In this document: positions 26,197-34,902 of the stretch, in pieces
How the letters are laid out: each line of letters begins with the position of its first letter
Numbering within the stretch: the first letter of the stretch is position 1
Assembly (NCBI RefSeq): GCF_011320225.1
Contig: NZ_JAAOEN010000021.1
Coordinates: forward strand, 37,549 to 92,848
Direction of reading: 5' to 3'
DNA length: 55,300 nt
Origin: Phytoactinopolyspora limicola
GTDB taxonomy: Bacteria; Actinomycetota; Actinomycetes; Jiangellales; Jiangellaceae
Made by a program: the position numbers and the translations under genes
The notes under the pieces: model-generated
Seen by the model: only the letters and a program-made list of their open reading frames with translations
Database searches by the model: none
What the model was told of the DNA's origin: nothing

Positions 26197-27582
26197 TCAG
26201 CCATGGACATGTAGTGGTTTGCCGGCGAGTGCCAGATGCGCCTCGCCGAGCGCCTCGCTCTGCGTCGGATGGGCATGGATCAACTGCGCGACCTCGTCAG
26301 GCAGGGCCTCCCAGGCGCAGATCAGCTGAGCCTCGCTGATGAGCTCGCCGACGCGGGCACCCACCATGTGTACGCCGAGCACAGCGCCGCCTTTCTCCCG
26401 CACGAGCTTCACGAAGCCTTGTGTGCCGAGGATCTGGCTCTTGCCGTTGCCCGCGAGGTTGTACTCCAACGTCTGGACCTTCTCGGCGCCGAGCCGTTCG
26501 GTGGCCTGCGCCTCGGTCAGCCCGACCGAGGCCACCTCCGGGTCGCTGTAGGTGACACGGGGGATACCTGCGTCCTGGACCGGTACCGGCGCGAGCCCAG
26601 CGATGTCTTCGGCGACGAAGATCCCATGCGCGAAACCGCGGTGGGCCAGCTGTAGTCCAGCGACGATGTCTCCGACCGCATAGGTACCCGACACGCTCGT
26701 GCGTAGCCGTTCGTCGGTGACCACGAATCCGCCCGAGTCGAGCTCGACGCCGGACTCCGCATAGCCGAGATCTTCGGTGACCGGCCCGCGTCCGACGGCG
26801 ACGAGCAACAGTTCGGCGTCGATCTTCTCGCCGCTTTCCAGTGTCACCGAGACGCCGGCGTCGGTGTGCTCCACCCCGGAGAACCGGGCGCCCGTCTTGA
26901 CGTCGATACCACGTTTGCGGAAGGCCCGTTGTACGGCTTTGGAGCTGGCCTCCTCCTCGACGGGCAGCAGCCGCGGCAGAGCCTCGACGATGGTCACCTC
27001 GGAGCCGAAGGAGCGCCACACGCTAGCGAACTCGACGCCGATCACGCCCCCACCGAGCACCACCACCGATGCCGGGATCCGGTCGAGCGTCAACGCCTCG
27101 TAGCTGCTGATGACCTTGTGTCCGTCGATCTCGACGCCGGGCAGGCTGCGAGCGCGTGATCCGGTCGCCAGAATGACGTGCTCAGCGGCATATCGGGTCC
27201 CGTCGACGTCGACGGCGTTCGGACCGGCCAGCCGGCCGGCGCCCTCGATCAGCGTGACCTTGTTCGCCTTCACCAGTCCTTGCAGGCCCTTGTGCAGGCG
27301 GGAGACGATGCCGTCCTTGTACGCGTTGACCGCGGTGACGTCGACACCCTCGAAGGTGCTCTTGACGCCGAACTGCTCGCTGTGCCGGGCAAGGTCGGCG
27401 ACTTCGGCGGCGTGGAGGAGAGCCTTGGTGGGGATGCACCCGTAATGCAGACAGGTGCCGCCCACCTTGTCCTTCTCGACCAGCGCGACGTTGCGCCCCA
27501 GCTCGGCGGCGCGGAAGGCCGCGGCGTACCCGCCGCTGCCTCCACCTAGGACCACAACGTCGAAACTGCTGGGCTCGGCCAT
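26197..27582 (-). CDS. lpdA: Dihydrolipoyl dehydrogenase (E3)
   Basis: The 461-residue flavoenzyme reoxidises the dihydrolipoyl group of E2 using NAD. It has the FAD motif VVVLGGGSGGYAAA, the redox pair Cys44/Cys49 in GGTCLHYGCIPTK, the NAD motif VVLGGGVIGVEFASV and the C-terminal His-Pro of the active-site base (HAHPTQSE). I start at the second of two tandem ATGs (27582), properly spaced from AGGAG. It precedes sucB on the same strand by 157 bases. It would serve sucB and the glycine cleavage system. Confidence 0.95.
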   Translation of the reverse strand: MAEPSSFDVVVLGGGSGGYAAAFRAAELGRNVALVEKDKVGGTCLHYGCIPTKALLHAAEVADLARHSEQFGVKSTFEGVDVTAVNAYKDGIVSRLHKGLQGLVKANKVTLIEGAGRLAGPNAVDVDGTRYAAEHVILATGSRARSLPGVEIDGHKVISSYEALTLDRIPASVVVLGGGVIGVEFASVWRSFGSEVTIVEALPRLLPVEEEASSKAVQRAFRKRGIDVKTGARFSGVEHTDAGVSVTLESGEKIDAELLLVAVGRGPVTEDLGYAESGVELDSGGFVVTDERLRTSVSGTYAVGDIVAGLQLAHRGFAHGIFVAEDIAGLAPVPVQDAGIPRVTYSDPEVASVGLTEAQATERLGAEKVQTLEYNLAGNGKSQILGTQGFVKLVREKGGAVLGVHMVGARVGELISEAQLICAWEALPDEVAQLIHAHPTQSEALGEAHLALAGKPLHVHG

Positions 27583-27808
27583 CATTCACTCCTGTCGGTT
27601 CCGTGATCACTTATGATCCGGTCGTGTCCCGGCGCGTCCCGTCGCTTGTGGCAGTGGGCACGCGTGATTCGATCCTGCCATCCGGGCCGTGGGTGGTTGG
27701 TGCCGGGATCGGTAGCTCCGGCCCGCACGACGACGGCTCGATGGGTGCGACCGGGGCGGCCTGGACGAGATACTGTCGGTGTTTGACGACATGACGGAGG
27801 TTGAAGGT

Positions 27809-28132
27809 ATGCGATGGTTCGGCCGGCGGCGTAAGAGCGCTGAGGGCAGCCTGGATCGGGCCGCTGACGACGCCGACACCAAGCACCTGAAGGAGTTCGC
27901 CAGCTCCCGTCACGGTGTGGAGGCGTTCGTCGAACCACCAACCACCATGACGGCCACCACCGTCGTTCTCGTCGCACACGACGGCGAGTGGACCCGACGC
28001 CGGGTACACGATGCCGGCGCCGCGCACGACCTCGCCCGCAAGCTCGGGATACCCGCGTACGACGCCCAGGTGGTCGGCTACCCGCAGCGGATGCGGGAGT
28101 GGAACCGCAAGACGGGCGGGCGCGGCGTCTGA
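27809..28132 (+). CDS. Conserved actinobacterial small protein, function unknown
   Basis: The 107-residue protein begins with a basic MRWFGRRR and has a conserved core: HLKEFASSRHGVEAFVEPPT, then VVLVAHDGEWTRRRV and a basic C terminus GYPQRMREWNRK. I recognise it as a recurring actinobacterial neighbour of pepA/lpdA but know no function. The ATG at 27809 follows GGAGG; it is divergent from lpdA and converges with pepA. No membrane segment. Confidence 0.7.
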   Translation: MRWFGRRRKSAEGSLDRAADDADTKHLKEFASSRHGVEAFVEPPTTMTATTVVLVAHDGEWTRRRVHDAGAAHDLARKLGIPAYDAQVVGYPQRMREWNRKTGGRGV

Positions 28133-28167
28133 CCTGCTCCTTCACACCGTGTGGCGGAAGGAGCAGG
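28133..28167. terminator. Bidirectional terminator hairpin
   Basis: CCTGCTCCTTC (28133-28143) pairs perfectly with GAAGGAGCAGG (28157-28167), and CACAC/GTGTG can pair inside the loop. It starts at the base after the stop of the small protein gene and lies just before the stop of pepA (28171), which converges on it. Confidence 0.75.
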
Positions 28168-28170
28168 CTC

Positions 28171-29673
28171 TCACAGTGCGCCGGCCTCCAACTCCTCGAC
28201 GATCTTGACGAGGGTGCGGACGGCCGCACCGGTGCCGCCCTTCGGGGTGTAGCCGAACGGCTGTGCCTCATTGAAGGACGGACCGGCGATGTCCAGGTGC
28301 GCCCACGGTGTGGCGTCGTCGACGAACTCCTTCAGGAACAGACCGGCCTGCAAGGCGCCGCCGCTGCGGTCACCGATGTTGGCGATGTCGGCGATCGACG
28401 AGTCGAGCTTCGCCCGCAGGTCGGACGGGAGCGGCAGCGGCCACATCTGCTCGCCGGAGTTCTTGGCCGCGACGTGTACGCGAGCTGCCAACGTGTCGTC
28501 GTTGGCCATGATGCCCGACACCCGCGGGCCCAACGCGACGATGGCCGCACCGGTGAGTGTGGCCACGTCGATGATCAGGTCGGGTTCGTCCTCGGCGGCG
28601 CGGACCAGCGCGTCGGCCATCACCAGGCGGCCTTCGGCGTCGGTGTTGAGTACCTCGACCGTCTTCCCGCCGTACATGGTGATGACGTCCGATGGGCGTT
28701 GGGCCTCTCCCGACGGCATGTTCTCGGCCATCGCGGCGTAGGCGGTGACCGAGACCCGTGGTGCCAGTTCGGCGACGGCGAGCATGGCCGCCACCACCGC
28801 CGCGGCGCCGCTCATGTCGCTCTTCATCGTCTTCATGCTGTCGTTGGGCTTCAACGACAATCCACCGGTGTCGAAGGTGATGCCCTTACCCACCAGCGCG
28901 AGGTGTTTCTTGGCCCGCGCCGCCCGGTAGGACAGCCGGATCAGTCGAGGCGGGTGTACCGAGCCTTGTCCGACCCCGATCAGGCCGCCGTAGCCCCCCT
29001 TGGCCAGCGCCTTCTCGTCGAGGACCTCAACGGTCAATTTGGTGCCTTTCGCCAGCTTGGTGCTCAGCTCGGCGAATGTTGCCGGTACGAGGTCACGCGG
29101 CGGGGTGTTGATCCAATCGCGGGCGCGGTTGACGGCGGTCGCGATGACCTCGGCGCGGGTGACGGCCTCTTTGACCGCTTTTGTCTTGACGCCCGGGCCG
29201 AGGATGGTGACGGTTTCAACCGGGGTTTTGACCTCGCCGGTTTTGTAGGAATCGAACGAGTAGGCGCCCAGCAACACACCTTCGGTCACGGCCGCTGCGT
29301 CGGCTTCTCCGTCGATCGGCAAGGCGAACGCGACGCTGCCGGTTCCGGCCAGCGACCGGCTGGCGGCGCCGGCCGCTCGGCGCAACCGTTCACGGTATTC
29401 CGGCGAGCCTGGTTCGGCCTGGGGGCCCGTGCCCACGGCGACGAGCACCGGCGCCTTCGTCTTGCCCTGCGTGGTCAGTTTGGTGATTTCGTCGACCGTG
29501 CCGGCGGCGCCCAACTGGGCGAGGGTAGTGGCGAGTGTGCCCTTGAGGGCTTTGTCGATCGCTTCGGCGCCGGGTAGGAGCACCGGACCGTCCGCACCGC
29601 TGGCGAGGGCGACGACCACGGCGTCGACCTTGAGTCCGGTCGGGCTGGCAGAGGACAAGGTAACGGTGCTCAC
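28171..29673 (-). CDS. pepA: Leucyl aminopeptidase (M17)
   Basis: The 500-residue metallo-exopeptidase has a variable N-terminal domain (about 1-170) and a C-terminal catalytic domain with the M17 signature NTDAEGRLV and the metal/substrate motif VGKGITFDTGGLSLKP. It removes N-terminal Leu and other hydrophobic residues in the cytosol. Length fits. The GTG at 29673 follows AGGGAGAA. It matches the position of pepB in the mycobacterial gcvT-sucB region. Confidence 0.95.
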   Translation of the reverse strand: MSTVTLSSASPTGLKVDAVVVALASGADGPVLLPGAEAIDKALKGTLATTLAQLGAAGTVDEITKLTTQGKTKAPVLVAVGTGPQAEPGSPEYRERLRRAAGAASRSLAGTGSVAFALPIDGEADAAAVTEGVLLGAYSFDSYKTGEVKTPVETVTILGPGVKTKAVKEAVTRAEVIATAVNRARDWINTPPRDLVPATFAELSTKLAKGTKLTVEVLDEKALAKGGYGGLIGVGQGSVHPPRLIRLSYRAARAKKHLALVGKGITFDTGGLSLKPNDSMKTMKSDMSGAAAVVAAMLAVAELAPRVSVTAYAAMAENMPSGEAQRPSDVITMYGGKTVEVLNTDAEGRLVMADALVRAAEDEPDLIIDVATLTGAAIVALGPRVSGIMANDDTLAARVHVAAKNSGEQMWPLPLPSDLRAKLDSSIADIANIGDRSGGALQAGLFLKEFVDDATPWAHLDIAGPSFNEAQPFGYTPKGGTGAAVRTLVKIVEELEAGAL

Positions 29674-29715
29674 GGTTCTCCCTGACGTCGTCGTTCGAGG
29701 AATCGAATGTCGATG

Positions 29716-30606
29716 CTACTCGTCGGGTTCCGACGCCCTCGGCACACGGGTGACGTGGTCCCTGCCGGCCGCGCAGGCCGCGGCGTACTCGCCGGGAGTC
29801 ATGCCGACGACGTGGTTGAAGTCGCGGATGAAGTGGGCCTGGTCGAACCACCCCAGCTCGACCGCCATGGTGGTGGCGTCGATGGTGTCATCAGCGGCGA
29901 GCATTTCCGCTGCGTCGTGCAACCGGTAGCGCCGGATCACCCATTTCGGGCCGACGCCGACGTAGCGCTGGAACAGTCGCTGCACGCTGCGGATGGAACA
30001 TCCGTGGAGTTCGGCTACCTGACTCACCTTGGTGATGGTCCGGCTGCCGAGCATCGTCGCCACCATGTCGAGGACCAGCTGGTACCCCTGATCGGCTGGG
30101 GGTAGCCGGTTGCGTAGGAACTCGTCGCAGAACTCGACCCGGGAGTGGTCGTCCGGGGCGGTGAGAATCTCCTCCGCGACATCGTCGACGGCCGGACCGA
30201 ACACGTCGCGCAACGGGACCCAGCGGTCGGTGACGGTGGCGGCGGCGATGCCGGTGATGGCGGTGAAGCCGCCGGGTCGGAGCTTGACCCCGATGACGTA
30301 GCCGGAGCCGGTCAGCGGCCGAGACCAGCTGCGGGTGCCGACGCCGTGAACCTGGCCACCGGCGCCTGGTAGGAAAGTGATGTTGACGCAGGGGTGCGGG
30401 ATGAGCTGGACCTCGTAGGTTTCGCCGGCTGGTACGTCCCATCGGACCGACCAGTACCGTTCGACGAACTGCCCGGTCTGCGAGGACGCGGGGTAGCGGC
30501 GTAGATCGACGTGGCGACTGGTGGCCAGCGGGTTCAACAGGCCCTTGGTGCTGGCCGTCGGCGCCGGCTGTTGTGGCGGCCGGGGTGGCTGGGTCGCGGT
30601 GGTCAT
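29716..30606 (-). CDS. AraC-family transcriptional regulator
   Basis: The 296-residue protein has an N-terminal domain (about 25-130; VERYWSVRWDVPAGETYEVQLIPHPCVNITF) of the type preceding AraC modules in actinobacterial regulators, and a C-terminal AraC double HTH (about 190-285; SIRSVQRLFQRYVGVGPKWVIRRYRLHDA...ELGWFDQAHFIRDFNHVVGMTPGEY). It diverges from a VOC-family gene with 54 bases between, so it probably controls that gene. Confidence 0.87.
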   Translation of the reverse strand: MTTATQPPRPPQQPAPTASTKGLLNPLATSRHVDLRRYPASSQTGQFVERYWSVRWDVPAGETYEVQLIPHPCVNITFLPGAGGQVHGVGTRSWSRPLTGSGYVIGVKLRPGGFTAITGIAAATVTDRWVPLRDVFGPAVDDVAEEILTAPDDHSRVEFCDEFLRNRLPPADQGYQLVLDMVATMLGSRTITKVSQVAELHGCSIRSVQRLFQRYVGVGPKWVIRRYRLHDAAEMLAADDTIDATTMAVELGWFDQAHFIRDFNHVVGMTPGEYAAACAAGRDHVTRVPRASEPDE

Positions 30607-30660
30607 ATGTGTGTCGCGTTCTTACAAGATTCAGCTGTCCGTGATCCGGAGTGTGGACAC

Positions 30661-31134
30661 ATGACAACGAAGGTAAACCCTATTCCCGACGGCTACCACA
30701 GTCTGACCCCGTTCATCGTGTGTGTCGACGCGGCCGGCGCGATCGACTTCTACCAGACGGTGTTCGGCGCCGAGGTGCTGAGCCGTAACGATGGTCCGGA
30801 CGGCTCCGTGCTCCATGCCGAACTGCGCATCGGGAATTCCATGCTGCAGCTCAGTGACCCCAATCCGGAGTACGGTCTGGTGCCGCCCGAGCCGGGAGTG
30901 GCGTCGTCGTCGTTGATGTTGTACTGCGACGACGTTGACGTGGTGTTCGCTCGAGCGGTCGAGGCAGGGGCGACGGTCCGGGTGGCGGTGCAGACCTTCG
31001 TCACTGGTGATCGTTTCGGTAGTGTCATCGACCCTCACGGGCGGCGTTGGGCGATCATGACCCGAGTCGAGGACGTACCCGAGGATGAAGCCAAGCGGCG
31101 TGTCGACGAGTGGGTGGCCTCGAACACCAGCTGA
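30661..31134 (+). CDS. VOC-family protein, PhnB-like
   Basis: The 157-residue protein has a single VOC fold of the PhnB type: HSLTPFIVCVDAAGAIDFYQTVFGAEV at the N terminus and GDRFGSVIDPHGRRWAIMTR toward the C terminus, then a short helical tail. The longer frame from 30511 runs through the AraC gene and is rejected; ATG 30661 is the start closest to the family. Function is not resolved. It is divergent from the AraC regulator. Confidence 0.8.
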   Translation: MTTKVNPIPDGYHSLTPFIVCVDAAGAIDFYQTVFGAEVLSRNDGPDGSVLHAELRIGNSMLQLSDPNPEYGLVPPEPGVASSSLMLYCDDVDVVFARAVEAGATVRVAVQTFVTGDRFGSVIDPHGRRWAIMTRVEDVPEDEAKRRVDEWVASNTS

Positions 31135-31263
31135 ACAACTGTCGTGTACTCCACGGCGAGCTCATCTCTACGGGATGAGGCTCTGAGATGGGAGACACGC
31201 CGTCATCGTCGATGATCGACGAGCGGTTTGTGGTGGCGGTGTGCACCGTCGGGGCAGGGCCTC

Positions 31264-31269
31264 TAGGGT
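31264..31269 (+). promoter_or_regulatory. Possible -10 box of gcvT
   Basis: TAGGGT lies 54 bases before the gcvT start in the gap 31135-31323, implying a leader of about 45 bases. No -35 match at 17-18 bases and no riboswitch pattern could be seen. Confidence 0.3.
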
Positions 31270-31323
31270 GCTACCTGTGCGGTGTATGCCGCTGCCTGAG
31301 GAACCGCGACGTAACGGAGACGT

Positions 31324-32415
31324 GTGACCGTGACACCTGCCAGGACCTCCCTGTACAACCGCCATGCCGAACTCAGGGCGAAGTTCGCCGAGTTCAGCGG
31401 GTGGGAGATGCCATTGCAGTATTCCGGTGTGGTCAATGAACACACCGCCGTGCGGGAGCGGGCCGGGTTATTCGACGTCAGCCACTTGGGGAAGGTGTCC
31501 GTCAGCGGACCTGGCGCGCGGGCGTTCGTCGATTCGTGCCTGACCAACTCCCTCGACAAGATCGAGCCTGGGCATGCGCAGTACACGCTGTGCTGTGACG
31601 AGTCCGGGGGCGTCGTCGACGATCTGATCGTGTACCTACGGTCCGACGACGACCTCCTGCTGGTGCCCAACGCCGCCAACAGTGCGGAGGTGGCCCGCCG
31701 GCTAGACCAGGCCGCCCCCGAGGGGGTGCAGGTACGCGACGAACATCGCCGCTACGCCATTCTCGCGTTGCAGGGGCCGGCCGCCGACACCACGCTGTCG
31801 TCGTTGTGGATCCCTGTCGGGCACGAGTACATGTCGTTCGTGGACGCCGAGTACAACGACATCGCGATCACCGTGTGCCGCACGGGCTACACCGGTGAGC
31901 GAGGCTACGAACTGCTCGTGCCCTGGGACGACGCCGGCGTGGTGTGGGATGCCATCCTCGCCTGCGGCGAGCCGAACGGGGTGGAGCCCTGTGGCCTGGG
32001 CGCCCGTGACACCCTCCGCACCGAGATGGGCTACCCGTTGCACGGACAAGACCTCTCGATGGACATCAGCCCGCTGCAAGGCCGTTCCGGGTGGGCGGTC
32101 GGCTGGACGAAACCGGCCTTCTGGGGGCGGGAGGTGCTGCTCGCGGAGAAGGCCGCCGGGCCAGCACGGCGGCTGCGCGGCATCCGGTCCACCGGGCGGA
32201 CGATCCCGCGGCCCGGTATGGCCGTCAAGGTCGACGGCGCTGACGACGGTGTCGTCACCTCCGGTACGTTCTCGCCTACTCTCCGGGTAGGTATCGGCCT
32301 GGCCTTGCTGCCTCCGAAGGTGACCGAAGGTGCCGAGGTGAAGGTCGATATCCGGGGCCGGTCGGAGACGTTCGAGGTGGTCCAGCCGCCGTTCGTCAAG
32401 ACGTCGCCGTCGTGA
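31324..32415 (+). CDS. gcvT: Aminomethyltransferase (glycine cleavage T protein)
   Basis: The 363-residue folate-binding enzyme releases ammonia and transfers the methylene group from the lipoyl-bound aminomethyl of H protein to tetrahydrofolate. Family motifs are FSGWEMPLQYSGVVNEH at the N terminus, VFDVSHLGK-type LFDVSHLGKV, GYTGERGYELLVP and GLGARDTLRTEMGYPLHGQD. The GTG at 31324 is spaced after CGGAGA. gcvP and gcvH are not in the window. It needs lipoate made by lipA/lipB and E3 from lpdA, all encoded here. Confidence 0.95.
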   Translation: MTVTPARTSLYNRHAELRAKFAEFSGWEMPLQYSGVVNEHTAVRERAGLFDVSHLGKVSVSGPGARAFVDSCLTNSLDKIEPGHAQYTLCCDESGGVVDDLIVYLRSDDDLLLVPNAANSAEVARRLDQAAPEGVQVRDEHRRYAILALQGPAADTTLSSLWIPVGHEYMSFVDAEYNDIAITVCRTGYTGERGYELLVPWDDAGVVWDAILACGEPNGVEPCGLGARDTLRTEMGYPLHGQDLSMDISPLQGRSGWAVGWTKPAFWGREVLLAEKAAGPARRLRGIRSTGRTIPRPGMAVKVDGADDGVVTSGTFSPTLRVGIGLALLPPKVTEGAEVKVDIRGRSETFEVVQPPFVKTSPS

Positions 32416-32448
32416 TGGCCCGCGCGCCACTGGGCCCGGGGCGGGGTG

Positions 32449-33783
32449 CTACGTACCCGGCTTCGTTCCGTCGCTGGTTACGCCGGTGGTGGATTCCGCG
32501 GGGGCGTCGTCGGGCAGGGCGAGGTGACGAGGAGCGTGGCGCAACGGAGACAGCCACGCCACGGCAGTGGCCACCGCGATACTGATCTGGCAGACGAGCA
32601 GTGCTACTCCTACGTCGATGCGGTCGGCGAGTAGCCCGACGGTCAGCGCTCCGGCCGGAAAACCAGCACCGAACGACGTCATCCGGCCCACCGTCATCAC
32701 CCGGCTCATCAGTGGCTCCGGGGTGACCTGTTGGCGCAGCGTCACGGAGTTGGCCGCGATCACCAGGTAGGCCGCGCCCCAGGCGGCGATGGCGAGCATG
32801 CCCAGCACCCAGTGCCCTGACGCCGCCGTCATCGCTCCGGCCGCGCCGGACAACGGCAGGCAGATCAGCGCGGTGCGGACGCCGCCCACGCGATACACCA
32901 AGCGCGGCATGACGACGCTGCCGACGACGGCGCCGATTCCCCATGCGGCGAAGACGAAGCCGAGCCGCCAATCACCTTCCTGCACGCCGAGGTTGTGATC
33001 GGCCCACACCACGAGGATGCCGACGAGTGAGCCGCCGCTGTATGCCACCAGGAAACCGATGATGGTCATGTAGCGGAGGATCGGGTGGTCGACGATGAAC
33101 CGCACACCCTCGGAGATGGCGGTGCGAGTGCGTGGCGTGACCCCGCGGCGGGCGCGGTTGAGCGGCCGGACGATCGACCGGACCAGCAGAGCCGATGCCA
33201 TGAATGTCACGGCGTCGACCACGAGCAGGGTGGCTGGTGAGACGAGGACGAGCAGCAGGCCGGTGATCGCCGGGACGGTGGCTTCGACGACGGTGCCGCC
33301 ACCGGCGATCACCGAATTGGCCGAAGGTAACCGGTGCCGCGGCACCAACACCGGTAGGGAGCCGAGGTTGGCGGCGTCGAAGAAGACGAACACGGTCTGC
33401 GCGACGAAGGCGACGATCAAGACGTGTGCCGCGGTGAGATGATCCAGCCAGGCGGCTACGGGGATGCTCATCAGAACCAACGCGGCAGCGATATCGGCGC
33501 CCACCATGATGGCCTTACGCGGGAGCCGATCTGCCACGACGCCTGCCCACAGGCCGGTGAGCAGGTAGGGGATGCCTTCGGCGACGGCCACCAAGGCGGT
33601 CCAGGTGGCTGAGCCGGTGAGGCTGTACACGAGAACCGGCATAACGACGAACGTGACCGCGGAGCCGGCGAGGGAGACGAACCGCGCGCCGATGTAACGG
33701 CGGAGGTCGGGATCGCGCAGAAGCGGGCCATCTGCCCCATGAGAGTGATGCTGCACGCCTACCCCGCTTGCCCCCGAAGCCAC
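32449..33783 (-). CDS. MFS transporter (DHA3-like multidrug efflux type)
   Basis: The 444-residue membrane protein has about twelve transmembrane segments. Loop 2-3 carries the MFS motif GLWAGVVADRLPRK, and the DRLPRK pattern with RYIGARF at the first helix fits the MefA/DHA3 group that exports macrolides and other drugs. The start at GTG 33783 has a weak ribosome site and could be one of the next in-frame codons. It stands alone, converging with gcvT. Confidence 0.85.
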   Translation of the reverse strand: MASGASGVGVQHHSHGADGPLLRDPDLRRYIGARFVSLAGSAVTFVVMPVLVYSLTGSATWTALVAVAEGIPYLLTGLWAGVVADRLPRKAIMVGADIAAALVLMSIPVAAWLDHLTAAHVLIVAFVAQTVFVFFDAANLGSLPVLVPRHRLPSANSVIAGGGTVVEATVPAITGLLLVLVSPATLLVVDAVTFMASALLVRSIVRPLNRARRGVTPRTRTAISEGVRFIVDHPILRYMTIIGFLVAYSGGSLVGILVVWADHNLGVQEGDWRLGFVFAAWGIGAVVGSVVMPRLVYRVGGVRTALICLPLSGAAGAMTAASGHWVLGMLAIAAWGAAYLVIAANSVTLRQQVTPEPLMSRVMTVGRMTSFGAGFPAGALTVGLLADRIDVGVALLVCQISIAVATAVAWLSPLRHAPRHLALPDDAPAESTTGVTSDGTKPGT

Positions 33784-33902
33784 ACTTTACCAGGGAGACA
33801 ACAGCATGACGGAGTGGATGTCAAGGCGACGCCCGGATGGCGGCCGAGCATGGTGGCAAGTGCTCGGGAGACGCTGATCGGGGGTGGATGAGAGTGCTGA
33901 TC

Positions 33903-33958
33903 TCGCGGGCGGCCCGACGTCCGTCGTCCCCTGTGCGTCGGCGGCGAACCGCCCGCGA
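33903..33958 (-). terminator. Hairpin after the ECF transporter operon
   Basis: TCGCGGGCGG (33903-33912) and CCGCCCGCGA (33949-33958) are perfect 10-base arms with a 36-base loop, downstream of the last gene of the minus-strand ECF operon (stop at 34006). The 222-base gap 33784-34005 shows no coding potential. Confidence 0.45.
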
Positions 33959-34005
33959 CACCCATCAAGACGGAGTGCGGCGCCCACCATGACGCGTGAT
34001 GTGAA

Positions 34006-34851
34006 TCATTCCTCAACCGGATGTGCCGGAGGGTTGGCGACGGCCGCCTGACGCGAAGCGGGAACGGAGGCGTCGAACTTGGCCCGACGCGCCGCGCGAC
34101 GCAGCGCCGACAGCACGGGTGGCCCGGCCACGAGGCACAGCATCGCCGTCACCGCCGCGCGGATCAGATCCCACCCAAGCGACGTGGCCAGCAGGAACGC
34201 GCCGTAGCGGACGGTGTTGCTGGTGATTGGGTCGCCGGGCACGAAGCTGATGCCGGTGTCGGCGAAGGAAACGAACGGCCAGAACCACAGGTTGATCAGG
34301 ATCCCGTAGAGCAGTCCGGCCACCGCGCCGTATCCAGCGAGCATAAGCACCTCGGCCCGCCCACGTAGCGGAGGCAGGAGTCCGGCCAGCAACGCGATCC
34401 ACCCGGCGGCCATCATCTGGAACGGCAACCAGGGCCCGACACCGCCGGTGACGAGTGCGCTGGCCAACAGGGTGAGCTGACCGAGGACGAAACCGAAGCC
34501 TGGCCCGAGTGCCCGCCCAGCGACGACGAACAAGAAGAAGGCGGGCTCGAACCCGCCACCGCCCCCGCCGAGCATGCGCAGCCCGGTGCCGAGGGCAGCG
34601 AGCACGCCCAGCAAGGCGATCGTCTTGGCGTCCATCCGCCCTTCGGTCAGCTGAGCCAGAACGATGAGGAGCAGCAGCGGCAGCAGTCCGGCGAACAACC
34701 ACGGGGCGTCGGCGGAATGCGCCAGGGCGGAGTCGGGCTGGGCCAGCAGCGGCCAACCGAACGACACCACACCGATCGCCGACACCAGGATGAGCGCGAG
34801 TGTGCTCGGGGCCGGGATCCGTAACGCGACCACGTCCCGCCCCATGATCAT
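34006..34851 (-). CDS. ECF transporter S component, probable cobalamin type
   Basis: The 281-residue membrane protein has about six to seven transmembrane segments and a Gly-rich loop (RMLGGGGGGFEPAFF) before a helix with GFVLGQLTLLASALVTGGVGPWLPFQMMAAGW, as in the CbrT-like group of ECF substrate-binding components. It is the last gene of a four-gene operon headed by a cobalamin riboswitch, which is the main evidence for B12 (or a precursor). I start it at ATG 34851, whose ATGA overlaps the ecfA stop, with GGAAAGG upstream; GTG 34857 and ATG 34845 are alternatives. Its start lies in a perfect palindrome. Confidence 0.8.
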   Translation of the reverse strand: MIMGRDVVALRIPAPSTLALILVSAIGVVSFGWPLLAQPDSALAHSADAPWLFAGLLPLLLLIVLAQLTEGRMDAKTIALLGVLAALGTGLRMLGGGGGGFEPAFFLFVVAGRALGPGFGFVLGQLTLLASALVTGGVGPWLPFQMMAAGWIALLAGLLPPLRGRAEVLMLAGYGAVAGLLYGILINLWFWPFVSFADTGISFVPGDPITSNTVRYGAFLLATSLGWDLIRAAVTAMLCLVAGPPVLSALRRAARRAKFDASVPASRQAAVANPPAHPVEE

Positions 34852-34902
34852 GAACACCTTTCCGGGTTATAGCCCGGGAAACTGTTCATGATCATGGGGC
34901 GG
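34837..34902. repeat. Perfect palindrome across the ecfA/ecfS junction
   Basis: CCGCCCCATGATCATGAACA (34837-34856) and its exact complement (34883-34902) are 20-base arms; TTTCCGGG/CCCGGGAAA pair further inside the 26-base loop. The repeat holds the last codons and stop of the ATPase gene and the ribosome site and start of the S-component gene, so both genes run through it. In RNA the stem would hide the S-component start. Confidence 0.92.

Noticed and set aside
31135-31323. Glycine riboswitch upstream of gcvT
   Set aside because: I looked for the paired aptamer core and saw no convincing match in this short leader.
33759-34016. Minus-strand frame of 85 codons between the MFS and ECF genes
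   Set aside because: It has no ribosome site, overlaps a hairpin and is unlike any family; composition fits non-coding DNA.
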